Assembly (NCBI GenBank): GCA_001599755.1
Contig: BCHX01000005.1
Coordinates: 752,800-816,799, forward strand
Origin: Gliomastix tumulicola
Lineage: Eukaryota > Ascomycota > Sordariomycetes > Hypocreales > Bionectriaceae
DNA length: 64,000 bases
Direction of reading: 5' to 3'
Notes under the pieces: generated by a model
Told to the model about the DNA's origin: nothing
Database searches by the model: none
What the model saw: only the letters and a program-made list of their open reading frames with translations
Position numbers and translations under genes: made by a program
Part shown: positions 34,019-45,314 of the stretch, in pieces
Numbering within the stretch: the stretch's first letter is position 1
How the letters are laid out: each line of letters opens with the position of its first letter

Positions 34019-34060
34019 AGGGGTGCGTGAACTCACCATTATTCCTATGTTATCATATTC

Positions 34061-34133
34061 TCACTGAGATGGATAGTCATGACTCGGGATGTTTGTAGAA
34101 AACAGACCGAGTCATGACTATCCATCTCAGTGA
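34061..34133. repeat. Perfect 27-bp inverted repeat with 19-nt spacer
   Basis: The left arm (34061-34087, starting TCACTGAGATGG) is the exact reverse complement of the right arm (34107-34133, ending CCATCTCAGTGA). The spacer is 34088-34106. A further partial copy of the arm end (GCATCTCAGTGA) lies at 34138-34149. A transcript would form a stable hairpin. Confidence 0.95.
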
Positions 34134-34489
34134 TTATGCATCTCAGTGAACGTACCCTTTTCCTTTTTGTCGTTCCTGTTCGTCAGTGCTCTCGGGAGAC
34201 GTCAAGTTGTGCTGGAACCGGATGATTGTGATTGAGCATCTGTCTGTCTTTCATCTAGCTAAGTAGGTATCTTGAACGAACAGTCCCTAGGGGACTGCCA
34301 TAGTTGATCAATGCAATAACAAAGCTGGAGGTAAACATAGTTCCACAACTGCATATCGGCCCCTCTATCAGGTATTTGGTGTTTCTCTCTCGACGGGTAA
34401 AAACAGCAGCGATGCAGATGTGACAAACAAAAGAGAGCCGATGACTTCCTCACGAACAGGGGAGGGGGGGCAATCAACCAGGATCCCCC

Positions 34490-35908
34490 TTAAGCAGCCT
34501 TGACCTCAGCGGGCTTGTCGTCAAGCTTGGTCTCGGCGAGAGTGTTGGCAACGGCCTCGACCTTAGCCTCCTCGGTGGTGGTAGGCTTCTGCTCGCCCGG
34601 GAGCTTGACATCGATGGCGGGCGCCGTCTTGGCAAGCTTGTTCTCAACAGGCTTGACCCCGTCCTTGGCCACGGGGACCGGAGCAACGGGGGCCTCCTCG
34701 GTGACCTCTTCCTTGGCGGGCTCCTCGTGGGCACCCTCCAGACGGACGGCCACACCCTGCATCTTGACGCCGGGGCCCTTGCCACCGTACTCACGGGGAA
34801 GAGTGTCAACGATGGCAGGCAGCTCGGTGGCCAGCGTAGTCCCAGAGCTCATAGGGTGGAACTTCTTGAGGGTGGCGGGAGCAAGGAAAAGCTTCATAGC
34901 CGCGTACATCCAGCCCATGATGGTGGGGACGTTGACGAAGTACTTATGGGCAAGCAGCTCGGGGTAGGCAGTAGAGAAGAGCTCAATGGTCTTGGAGCTG
35001 GCGGACCTGACATGAGGGTCCATGCGGAGGAAGCTCACAGAGAGATAGTCGTGAACCTGGACCATTTGATAGGGGTCCTGGCCGCCCTCGGGGATAGGCA
35101 CAGTGACCGAGTTGAGGTCAAGCTTCTGGACGCCGAGCTCCATGAGGGCGGTGCGCCACTTGATGAATCTGGAACCTGTTAGCACCCGCGTTTGCTTGAC
35201 TGTGATTGTGGATGGCGTTACTGGGTTAACTTAAACTTACCGCTCGAGATTGCCAAAGGTGGTCTTGAAGTTCTTGACCGCACCGTAGATGTTCCAGGTG
35301 ATGACGGTCTCGTTGCCCGCAATGTCCTCGTGGGTAGTGACGTAGCCCAGACCGCCGAAGCTGTCCTCATCATAAGAGGCTGCAACGAGGGCAGTTGGGT
35401 TCATCTTCTTTCGCCACTCGAGGGCGGCCTTGAGCTGCTTCTCAGCAGCGGCGACGTCGCCAGCGTTGGCGCGGAGGAACTTCTGCAGGATGACCTTGGT
35501 AGGGACGTGAGTCTCCGGGTCGGCGAGCAGGACACCCCACATCTCGCTGTAGCTGGCGCTGTTGGTGATGTCGGTGAGACGGGCAGCGAGCCTAGCAAGG
35601 GGGGTATCAGCCACGGCCGGGCCAGCGGGAGTAGCAGCAGCTGGGGCCGCGTCGTCCTTGGGAGGAGGGGCCGGGGCAGTGGCCTCCAGCTCAACCGGCG
35701 CGGGAGCAGCAGCAGTGGCCTCCTTGGGAGGGGCCTTGGGAGCGTCGATGGTAGACTCCTTGGGAGCCTCAGCAGTAGCGTGCTTGGGGGGCTCAGTAGC
35801 AGTAGTAGTAGCCTCGTTGAAAACGTCACCGAGAGGATCCTTGGGGATCTCAGGCAGAGTAGCCTGGGCGGCAGCAGTCTGACTGATGGTGTTCTGATCG
35901 GCAGCCAT
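34490..35908 (-). CDS. sfh5: SFH5-type phosphatidylinositol transfer protein (CRAL-TRIO/Sec14)
   Basis: Two exons: 35908-35241 and 35168-34490; 448 residues. The 72-nt intron (GTAAGT...GCTAAC...TCCAG) joins GNLER to FIKWRTALMELG in phase 2. The N-terminal ~100 residues are Ala/Pro-rich and disordered. A CRAL-TRIO N-terminal helical region follows (ILQKFLRANAGDVAAAEKQL), then the lipid-binding fold: YDEDSFGGLGYVTTHED, VQVHDYLSVSFLRMDPHVRS, and the conserved YPELLAHKYFVNVPTIMGWM with FLAPATLKKFHPMSSGTTLA. SFH5 exchanges phosphatidylinositol between membranes (endoplasmic reticulum and plasma membrane in yeast) and can bind heme. The C-terminal tail beyond the fold is Lys/Glu/Ala/Pro-rich and longer than in yeast, as is usual for filamentous fungi. 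Assignment is firm at family level; SFH5 over other Sec14 homologs is inferred from domain order and the low-complexity N-terminus. Confidence 0.93.
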
Positions 35909-37862
35909 GATGATTATGATGGGTGTCGATGAGACGAAGAACAGAAGGGGAAGATATCAGACGATTGATGACAGAGAGGCGTGAGAAAGAAAGATTGAGA
36001 ATGGGATTGAAACGAGGACAAAGACGGGCAGAGGGAAGTGCTCGTATTTGTGCTGAGAACGCGTGCTGCGTGTGTTTATCTTTTCTTTCTTGTTCTTGTG
36101 TTCCCGTGCCGTCGAATGTTGTGGCAGGATGGGATGATCAGCTGCAGGTATCCGTGCAGCGGTGCAAACGAAAGTTGGTGTCAAAAGTCCAAGTTGATGA
36201 ACGGGGGGGTATTGGGGTATTGTGTTGAAGGAAAAGAAAAAGAGATCAAGCGAGGACGCAGCGCCGAGACGAGATGAGATGAGACGAGACGTGGGAGGGG
36301 GTATCTTGTGCTATGGGAAGGGACGATGAAGGGCAAAAACAGAACAGGAAGCCGCAGCTTGGGTTGGTGAACCGTGAGAGAGCAGGTGGGAAAAACGGTG
36401 AGAAGGCGCGGCCGGGAGATTTGTCACCAGAGGGGATTTTGGGCCGGACACTGAGGCAGGTACCTGTACCTGACGGGCAGACACGAAACTACCTTTTGGG
36501 TTGTACCTTTCCGGCGGCGATCGCGAGCCTTGAGGCTGGCCCGAGCTTGTACCTGCAGGTACCCCGTTTTCCCGTAGCTCGATTGTGCGGGTCCTGCAGT
36601 GCCCAGGGGTCCAGCGACTCCAGTCTTCAGTGGACTGACTACTACCAAGTACTACTACTAGTAGTAAGGTAGTGACTGGGAGGACGAGAGTGGACGCCCA
36701 GGACGCTCAGGCCACGCTGTGGCAGCCAATACGGCGGCCACTAAAAATGCTTGATTGGAGCACTTGGCACCGTACAGGGCTCTTGAGTGAGAGTCTGTAA
36801 AATGCTGCTCGTCGCTCAGACGCCCTGCAGGCTCGTCTCACGCTGAGACTGGTGGGTTGTGCATCGTGACTGAGTCAAGTTGACGCTGGACGACATGGCA
36901 TGATGTGGACTATCGGCCTGCATGAGAGGACGGGCGGTTGGCCATTGGATTGGATCAAGCTTTCTGAAACCTCGGGTTTCAGCTTTAATTGAGCTGGGGG
37001 AGCTGCTGTTCACGATCGGAACTCCAATGCTGAGGGTGTCACCTCCTCCTCATGCTTGTTATTTCCAGAGGACTGCTAGAGCTAGTAATCAAGTAACCAG
37101 CTCGCCGGGTACTAGTAGTAGTCATCCAGCCTATCATCTAGCAATGCCTATGAACGTGTGAATGCAGAATCACCACCATCATCATCAACAATACCAATGG
37201 AACCATAGTAGTAATCAGCCATTGGTGACTATCTAGCATCGAGAGCAGGCATCCCACACCCTCTACTCCAAACAGTGACTCAACCTGCATCTACTTGTCT
37301 CTCTGTGTGCACCACCTATATGAAGGAGCCAGCCTATTCTGGCCTTTGTCCCACGCCCCAACCAATATCTTTTTTTTGTATGTTTCCATGTTTTCCACAA
37401 AGTATCTCCCACCCAGTCCTTGTTTTTGTCCTTTCCCAGTCCGTTTCCCTATTGTCCAGTCCCCCCCAAATCTGCCAAATCAACAATGCGCCTATTTGTT
37501 TTCCTTCCCTTTGCCTCCAGACCGTAGCCCACAGGGAAAAAAAGAAAGTGACCGTGTTTGGCATCTACCCACTGGCAGCTACCAAGCTGCTCCAAGATGC
37601 GTGGTCCCCGTCTCCCGTAGAAAAAAGAGAGAGAGAGAGAGATAAAAAGAGAAAAAAAGAACAGAAATCAAAAGAAATCATGCATTGGAGAAGAGAAGAA
37701 ATGAAATGAAATGAAAAGAAAAGAAAAGGAAAGATCAACGAATTGGAGACGACCAGGCAGATTGAGCAGGTGAGAAGAGGACAGCCTCCGTCACAAGATG
37801 GTATATATCCCGAACGTAGAAGCATCGGACGGGAAAGGAAGGGTTGGTGACCAACAAAGGCC
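35909..37862. other. Intergenic region upstream of sfh5
   Basis: About 2 kb. Near 36450-36570 there are several GTACCTGTACCTG/CTGCAGGTACC palindromes, and near 36650 and 37100 there are TACTACTAGTAGTA-type palindromes. GA/AAAG-rich runs lie at 37620-37730 in the RRM gene's 3' side. No gene seen. Confidence 0.5.
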
Positions 37863-40446
37863 TCACTGGTCATGAGGCAGAGCACGAGCGAGGATGCGCT
37901 CAATCGCCGACATCTCATTCTCGGCAGCCTCGGCGAGGGTCATCTGGTCGAAGTGAGGGCCCGCGGTGTAGCCCAGCTCCGCCCAGAAGAATCCCCAGTG
38001 AGTATCGCAGCCGCGGGCCCGTTCCTCAAGATCGTTGCGCTCGCTGATGGGGCGGGCAGCGAAGTCGCGCATGGTCTGGTTTCGGATCACGGTGATGTAC
38101 CACTGCGGCGGGAACATTGTTAGTTAACTAGATCCATCACATCCAATAGGAAGAAGGGATAACAAGGGACACCACTCACCTCAACAACATCAAGAGAAGC
38201 GTCGGCCTTGGGCGCGATGCCATACTGGTGGCGCCAGGTATGAGCCTCACGAGGGAGGTGGTACCACGACATGCGATCCCCCGACATGCCCACGAGGTAG
38301 GCAATGCTGTCCTTCATGGAGACGGTGAAGCCGGGGCAGTTCATGGCAGTATTGACAAGGCGTCGCTGCAGCTGAAAGTTGAGGTTGATCGGGTCCATGC
38401 CGCGCCTCATGCTGCGGTCGAGAAGGCGGAGGAGCTCGCAGGTGGCATGGAACAAGGAGCGACGCTGGATGATGGTGATGCGGCTGCTCGAGGCCCAGGG
38501 GAGCTTCCGAAGGGTGCTGATGAGGCACTCGTAGGGGCGCTGAGGGCACTCCCTGGAGAAGGGCGACTAGGTGGTCCATCATCTATCAGTATATGTATAT
38601 GCCATGTGAAGAGGGGAGGACGAGGAGGAGGACGAGGAGGAGGAGGAGAAGGAGGAGGAGGAGGAAGAGCAGTGCAAAATAGAAAGACGTACACGGTGAG
38701 GCACCTCGACATGCTTGATAAGCATCGTCATCTCCTCTTCAGACACAAAGCCCTTGAAGTTCTCCCATGGCTCATCCTTGTTGACCTCGCGGAAGATGGG
38801 CTTGACGCCATCCCAGACAACACCCCGAGTGCTCGGGAACAGATCCTTCATGAGGGTGCCCTGGCTGGTAACCTCCATCTCGACACAGCGGGCACCAAGA
38901 CGGTAGGGGCGGCCGCTGAGGACGCTAGCACGGTGACGCTCGACGGCACGCATGGCATCGTCGAGGGTCTCGAACTCGGCATACGCGTCCATGGTCTTGC
39001 TGGTCACGCGCTCCATGATGATATGTATGGGCTCGTACGAGTCCTGGAGGATCCGGGCCGAGCGGCCGAGGAAGGCAACGATCTCGGCGCGTCGGGTCGA
39101 GAAGGGGATCTGTAGTAGTAATTTTTTTTGGTTTAGCATACCTCATACCGCTAAAGCGTTGATGACAACTGGGGTTTTGGATGTTATTTATCCCTTACAT
39201 TTCGGATCTTGACCACGCCATAGTTCACACTCTTGTGCTGACGAGCACTTTCAGTGAACGGGAAGTGAGCGGGATTGATAGCCACGCTGAAGAAGGGCAG
39301 GCCACAGGGACCGGACATGAGAAAAGCCAGCTCGGGGGAGCGGTGGTGTCCGACATCGCCCAGCGACGGGTAGGCAATCTGGCCCTGAGGGGAGCCGACG
39401 AGCGAGCAGGCGGAAGGCGAGTCCATGCAGAATGGATCGGTGTTCACGGTGCTGGTGCTGTCTCTGACCTGGTGGCGCACCATCTGCATGCCGCCCGGTG
39501 TGGACGGCATGGACGGCATGGACGGCATGGACGGCGTCGACAGCACAAACTTGGGAGGAGGGAGGGCGTTCGAGTTGCCGTTGCCCGGAGCCCAGTTCTT
39601 TGGCTCGCTGTACTTGCTGCCGAAGAAGTTGGCCGCTTGAGCCGGGACGGGGCTGGTGACAGTGTTGAATGCCTGAGCAGACGCGCTCTGCGGGATGCCA
39701 AAGGTGCCAAAGGGCTTCGTCGCGGGGGTGGCAAAGGGGGGATAGAGGTTCCCGTTCTTCTCTGGCGAGACTTGTTGCTGCTGCGAATTGGGGCCGTGGG
39801 CGAACACTTGACCGCCGTTCTAGGGCAGGTCCTGAATAGCTTCGCTGGCCTGGGCAAACCGGTTGTTGTTGTTGTTGATGTTGGCATGCATGTTGGCATG
39901 CATGTTGGGATGGGTGGGCTGAACCGGCGGTGCAAGGGAATGAGGGAAGAGGCCGCGAGCAGTCTTGGGGTGCTGAGGAGGCATGTGCGTGGTGCCATGG
40001 CCAGGCAGTTGATACACGTTATACGCAACCGCAGCAGCGTTGTTGGCGTTCGGCGCCTCCGCGACGTTGGGGAGTTGAGTCCCGTTCGCGTAGCGGCGGC
40101 CACTTACAGGATGTCCGATGGGAGACGGAAAGGCCAGACTAGGATGACCTGTACCTTTGTTGCCCGCCTCGGGCTCTTTGACTTGCTCGAGGGGACCCCA
40201 GATGTTGCTCTGGGTGTTGGCGTGGACAAGCACCGGATACCCATTCCGGGACGCCATGGACGAGCGGGAGTTGGGGGACATGATCTGGCTCTGGCTGTCC
40301 GAGGTCGTGTCCGTATGGGTGTAGGACATGGAGCCTGGAGAGGAAGAGGAGATCACGCTGGTGTTGCTCGTGGCGACGCCATTTCGAGTCAGGGCGAGGT
40401 TCTCGAGCATCTGCGTGCCCGAGATGTAGATGTCGCCTCCAGTCAT
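37863..40446 (-). CDS. RRM RNA-binding protein with low-complexity N-terminus, interrupted by one in-frame TAG
   Basis: Exons: 40446-39199, 39109-38693, 38566-38180 and 38102-37863, all joined in phase 0 (764 codons). Introns of 89, 126 and 77 nt have good GT-AG ends (GTAAGG, GTACGT, GTGAGT; GTTAACTAAC branch in the last). Codon 209 is TAG (39822-39820), with the same frame open on both sides: AIQDLP, stop, NGGQVFAHGPNS. The N-terminal ~400 residues are Asn/Ser/Pro-rich, with SMPSMPSMPST repeats. The RRM begins NYGVVKIRN|IPFSTRRAEI (RNP2 across the first coding intron) and continues to KTMDAYAEFETLDDAMRAVE (RNP1). A conserved region follows (GFVSEEEMTMLIKHVEV, SPFSRECPQRPYECLISTL, WYITVIRNQTM). 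Only small Met-initiated products could start after the TAG before the RRM. A weak phase-0 intron (GTTCAG...CCCTAG, 105 nt, 39924-39820) would also remove the TAG. Target RNAs unknown. Confidence 0.82.
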
Positions 40447-40451
40447 AATGC

Positions 40452-40512
40452 CTGCGATTGGTCAGTCAATTGGCCAAGCCCTCAGCAGGAAACCTGATGA
40501 TGGCGAACTTAC
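40452..40512 (-). other. Probable 5'UTR intron of the RRM gene
   Basis: On the minus strand GTAAGT (40512) to TCGCAG (40452), 61 nt, with a TTGACTGAC branch-like sequence near the 3' end. It ends six bases before the start codon. Inferred from splice motifs only. Confidence 0.6.
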
Positions 40513-41709
40513 GATTTGCGTCAGTTGCAGTGGTGTCTGTGTCTGGTAGTATCTTTGGCAGCGGCGGCTTCTCTTGTGTGTTGCGCGTAAGTATACTAGT
40601 ACTCAATCACGCGGGACTGCGCCCGGAATATTAGCACGCGAAAGGCGAGTTGAAGAGCAAAGGGAACGAAGGGAACGAAGGGGGAAAAGAAATTTGAGGC
40701 GAGGAGGAAGGGTTCGTTCGTTCGTTCGTAAGTTGGAATGAAAGATTCAGTGGGAAGGCACACCCCGAAATGGTGCTCACACGTGCAAGGTACTACCTAA
40801 GTATGCGCATGTGTATTTGAACAGGTGAAAAAGTGCACGGGAATTTCGGTGTTCTCGCCACGTGCGAGAGAAGTGGGAGAGAGTGAATGAGAGAAAAATT
40901 CACATCAGGGCTTACCTCTCTGATTTCGTGGAGGAAAATCCACAAGATTTGCAGCGAGGCACTCTGTGCGTGCCTGAAATTTACGAGGGGATGGATGAAA
41001 AATGAACAAAGTGGTGAAAGTTGCAGAGGAATGGATTCGAAGGCCTCGCGCGCGTATTTTCTCGATGCGATATGCACAGGAAGGTCAGAAAGAGATGACG
41101 AGGTGTGCACGATGCCGAAAAAGGCGCGAGAGACGATGTTGGAAGGAGGAAAAAAAGGAGGAGAGAAAATCTGCGCAGCGGGAGGGTTAAATATCTGGGC
41201 GGCCGTGGGGGGCTGATTGCAACGTCGGCTCACCTTCTGCTCACCACGCTCGCTGCCTTATTAAAACACGCTTGGTAGACTCACGAGAAGCATTGCAAAC
41301 TGCCTATTCAAAGAGAGACAGCATCACACTGCACAAAGATGGTCTCATTCTTCTCGCATGCCTTGGAGAAGCCAGACATCCGTGGTGTTGCGTGGTCTGG
41401 GTGCAAAATGACAGATGCACCACCATTGGCACCTGTTTACTCCCCCACGCGGATGCCCGTGAGCCCGTGCATCGAAAGCCACTAACAGGTATTCCCTTCT
41501 GTGCGCCCGTGGTAAGTCGCCGAACTTGAATAATTGTGTGAATTTCTCTAGATAAGTATTGTATCAACAGCGAGGACTCGCCCCGTATCTTAAGTCACTG
41601 CCGGGCCGAAGGCCGCCTTTTTGGCCACAGCGCCAAGCAGTCGGGAGATAGAATGGTGCCCAACAGACGGACATCCAGTCTACAGTGTGTGTCTCGTCAT
41701 TGCATCATA
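40513..41709. other. Intergenic region between ARPC4 and the RRM gene
   Basis: Promoter side of the RRM gene and 3' side of ARPC4. It includes a TTCG repeat at 40714-40728 and AG-rich runs. No gene seen. Confidence 0.5.
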
Positions 41710-42579
41710 TCAATCAAACTAGGCCAAGAATGTCAGCAACCAGCCCTCTCTCTGTCGGCGGATCAGCTCGGGGCGACACTTACAGGTGTGAGGAACGACT
41801 CCGCCACGAAACGTGCCCGAGCATTCAACTATGAGGGAAATGTTAGCCACAAATGCATCTCGCCGAGGCGTACTTTCAAGAGGGGGCCACCTACAAAGAG
41901 CTTCATCTCCGAAATTTCCTTGTCGACCTGCATCGCATTGGTTAGCACGACATGGATGCTCCGACATCCGTGACCTCCGAACATCCGAGTCTCTCACCTC
42001 TTCCATGAATTCCAGCACAAAGTCCACCAGCTTGTGCTTCAGCATCTCCTCCGTGTGGAAGTTCGTAATCAGGAAGGAGATGTCGTAACCCTTGATCGGT
42101 TTCCGTCGCAGGATGAAGAAGTTCTCGGCTCCTAATTGTCAAGATTACCCATCAGCAAACGGTCCCATACTTGTTTGTATTTAGCACTCATGAGAGCATC
42201 GCCGGACGACTGACGCATCTGGAGGAACCGGGCAAACTTGTGGACGAGGATCGACTCGATCTCGTCGGCCTGCTTGATCTTGATGCTGATGCGGACCGAG
42301 TTGATGCTGGGCTCGATCAGGACGCGCTCGTTCTCGTTCCGCGCAATCGTCAGCGGCGTGAGCAGCACCTCGGGCGAGGACTGGGCCTCGATCTCGGGCA
42401 CATTGTGTCGTTCGGCGGTCTGGGAGGCGAAGTTGGACAGCGTAAGCGCGGCAGTCAAGCTGCTTCGGACGCACTGCAGATACGGTCGGAGGGATTGAGA
42501 CTGCGCCAGCGCACCAGTTAGCTAGCTAGCTGCCGTATCACCCGACGGAGGTTTCTGATGGCGAGAAAACACGCACCAT
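41710..42579 (-). CDS. arpc4: Arp2/3 complex subunit 4 (ARPC4, 20 kDa)
   Basis: Six exons: 42579-42577, 42500-42215, 42131-41998, 41927-41895, 41828-41784 and 41718-41710; 169 residues, the family's normal length. The first exon is the ATG alone and the last is nine bases (F-D-stop). The product reads MSQSLRPYLQCVRSSLTAAL, NFASQTAERHNVPEIEAQSS, NSVRISIKIKQADEIESILV, ENFFILRRKPIKGYDISFLI, EMLKHKLVDFVLEFMEEVDK, EISEMKLFLNARARFVAESF, LTPFD. This is almost residue-for-residue the conserved ARPC4 sequence. ARPC4 with ARPC2 forms the structural core of the Arp2/3 complex, which nucleates branched actin at endocytic patches and hyphal tips. The introns (65-83 nt) all have GT-AG ends, including a GCTAAC branch in the fourth. 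It shares a 512-bp upstream interval with UBP6. Confidence 0.97.
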
Positions 42580-43091
42580 GGTTGCTGGAACTGGTCCTCC
42601 AGCCGAGTGAGATGTCCTGGATCCTGGCCCGGGTCGGCGGTCGTCGTTCTACGTTGTAACTTGTAACTTGTAGGTCCTCAGCGGGGTCGGCGTCCAAGCT
42701 CTAGCTCAGGCACTGACGTCCCTTCTCTGGTGGGGGGGCGCAGCTGTGCTGTGCGGCGCAGATAATACACCTAAACAACCCCAAAGGGAGCGGTCACGTG
42801 CACCCCCGGCCAANAAAAAANCCCGCCTGCCTGTGGCGCAAGCTTGGTCAGCAAGTGCAGTCGTCTGTGGCAGCCCAGGATTGTTGATGAGCTTCTTTGC
42901 TACTGCTACTGCTGCCCGCCCGCATTTCCCCACCGTTCCAGGTACCAACCTCATGACGCACTGATTGCTTGAACCCCGCGAGTTCCTTCAACTGCGTGTT
43001 CGCCAGACAAAGAGTAGAATACTGAGCTGTAGAGAGCTCTCACGCGTTGCTTCATCCCCAGCGGCGAGAGTCTGGACCATCATCCATCATC
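42580..43091. promoter_or_regulatory. Bidirectional promoter of ARPC4 and UBP6
   Basis: Head-to-head interval of 512 bp. A CACGTG E-box lies at 42795-42800, near its middle. Two ambiguous bases (42814, 42821) flank an A run. Confidence 0.6.
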
Positions 43092-44961
43092 ATGGCCTCC
43101 TTCACCGGTTCGTCCTGCCCTTATTCATTGACCTCTCTCACAACACCCACCGGCTTTGTGCAGAGGAGGAGGGCGACGTTTTGCTAACGGATTCTCGACG
43201 CGAGCAGTCTCCATCAGGCACCAGGGCAAGAAGTACGACGTCGAGGTCGAGCCGGACTCGACGGGCGAGGACTTCAAGCTCCAGGTCTTCAGCCTGACCA
43301 ACGTCGAGCCCGAGCGGCAGAAGATCCTGCTCAAGGGCACGCAGCTCAAGGATGACGCCCAGATGGGCAAGCTGGGCCTCAAGCCCGGCCAGTCCATCAT
43401 GATGATGGGCACCGCGTCGTCGGGCGGCTCCGACCTCGTCCGCCCCAAGGAGAAGATCAAGTTCGTAGAGGACATGACCGAGGCCGAGCAGGCGCAGCAG
43501 GTCGGCGCCATCCCGCCGGGCCTCGTCAACCTGGGCAACACGTGCTACCTCAACTCGACGCTGCAGACGCTGCGCTCCATCCCGGAGCTGCAGACCGCCC
43601 TCACAAAGTACAACTCCAACTCGTCGGGGCTCTCGGCCGCGCTGTCCCAGGTCGACCTCGCGGCCCAGCTGTCCCGCCTCTACAAGCAGATGAGCGAGAC
43701 CCAGGACGCCTTCCCGCCCATGACCTTCCTCAACTCCCTCCGCGTCGTCTTCCCGCAGTTTGCCGAGAAGTCCAAGTCGGGCGGCGGCTACGCCCAGCAG
43801 GACGCCGAGGAGGCCTGGTCGCAGATCGTCCACCAGCTGACCCAGAAGGTGACCATCAAGGACGCCGAGGACGCCCCCGAGCGCTCCTTTGTCGACAAGT
43901 TCATGTCCGGGCAGTTCACCTCGGAGCTGGTCTGCGACGAGGAGGAGGCCGTCAGCGGCGGCGAGACGGCCGTCGTCTCGACCGACCAGTTCTACAAGCT
44001 CAACTGCCACATCGACGGCCAGACGAACCACCTGCGGGACGGCATCCTCGCCGCGCTCACCGAGAAGCTCGAGAAGCGGTCCGACGTGCTCGGCCGCGAC
44101 GCCAGCTACACCAAGAAGTCCAAGATCTCGCGCGCCCCCAAGTACCTCACCGTGCACTTTGTCCGCTTCTTCTGGAAGCGCGAGACGCAGAAGAAGGCCA
44201 AGATCATGCGCAAGGTCACCTTCCCCCACGAGCTGGACATTGTCGAGTTCTGCTCCTACGACCTGAAGAAGGCCCTCGTCCCCGTGCGCGACAAGGTCCG
44301 CGAGATCCGCAAGGACGAGGAGGACATTGAGCGCGCCCGCAAGCGCCGCAAGATGTCCCACGGCGAGGACCTCGACAACATCGCTGGCGGCTCCGGACTG
44401 CCCTCGGAGCGCGAGAAGAAGCAGAAGGAGGAGAAGGAGAAGGAGAAGGAGCGCAAGGCCAGGGAGCGCGCCGAGGTCGACAAGGCCGCCGCCGAGAAGT
44501 CTGGCGCTGGCTCTGGCGCTGGCTCCGGCGCCGGCGCCGGCGACGGTGACACTGTCATGGGCGAGACCTTCAAGACGGATGCCGAGATCGAGCAGGAGCA
44601 GGCCGCCACGCTCCTCGAGGCCAAGAAGGAGCTCAACGCCCTCATCGACCCCGACCTCCGCAAGGACGACGGCTCCAACCAGTCGGGCCTGTACGAGCTC
44701 CGCGGCGTCGTCACGCACCAGGGCGGCAGTGCCGACAGCGGCCACTACACGGCCTACGTCAAGAAGATTGCCGCCACCGACCCCAAGACGGGCGAGAAGG
44801 GCGAGGAGGACGGCAAGTGGTGGTGGTTCAACGACGACAAGGTCTCCGAGGTCACGGCTGACAAGATTGAGACCCTCGCCGGCGGCGGCGAATCCCACTC
44901 CGCTCTCATCCTCCTCTACAAGGCCATTCCACTCCCCAGCTCTGATGGCAAGATCGCCTAA
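43092..44961 (+). CDS. ubp6: Ubiquitin C-terminal hydrolase UBP6/USP14
   Basis: Exons 43092-43107 and 43208-44961; 589 residues. The 100-nt intron (GTTCGT...TGCTAAC...GCAG) splits codon 6 and gives MASFTVSIRHQGKKYDVEVE. Residues ~5-75 are the N-terminal ubiquitin-like domain that docks on the proteasome base (Rpn1 in yeast). The USP domain follows: Cys box GLVNLGNTCYLNSTLQTL with nucleophile C118, the QQDAEEAW motif, and His box GGSADSGHYTAYVKK with H518. The insert between them (about residues 380-460) is a charged Lys/Glu/Arg-rich stretch followed by a GAGSGAGSGAGAGDGD linker. UBP6 trims ubiquitin from substrates at the 26S proteasome and recycles it. A 16-nt first coding exon that encodes only MASFT is notable. 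The Cys and His boxes are intact, so the enzyme should be active. Confidence 0.97.
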
Positions 44962-45278
44962 GGTCACCACTGCTGCTGCCACCACCAACCAGTCTGCACC
45001 ATCTTGCATACTTGCCATCTCTCTTTTTTTCCCCTTTTTTTCCCTTTTTTCCTTTGTTTGCCTTTTTTCTTTCCTTTGAAACGATTTCAGACGATTGCAA
45101 AGAGTATACGAAGGGCTTTTCATGGCTGACAGTGGGTTCGATGCCGGCAATAGATTGGGAGCTCTCAGGCGTCGAACATGGAATGGATGATGGTTTTGGG
45201 TCATACTGGTCATGAAACTTGGAATTAAGCACCTTAATCGCACTTGATTACGCAGTTGAATAGTCTCTCGTTCTATAG

Positions 45279-45314
<36 letters not shown>

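Larger units (their letters stand above)
33587..34489. other. Convergent 3' interval with poly-G and a long inverted repeat
   Basis: Between the stop codons of the F-box-like gene and sfh5. It contains a poly-G run and a perfect 27-bp inverted repeat (separate entries). No gene seen. Confidence 0.5.
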
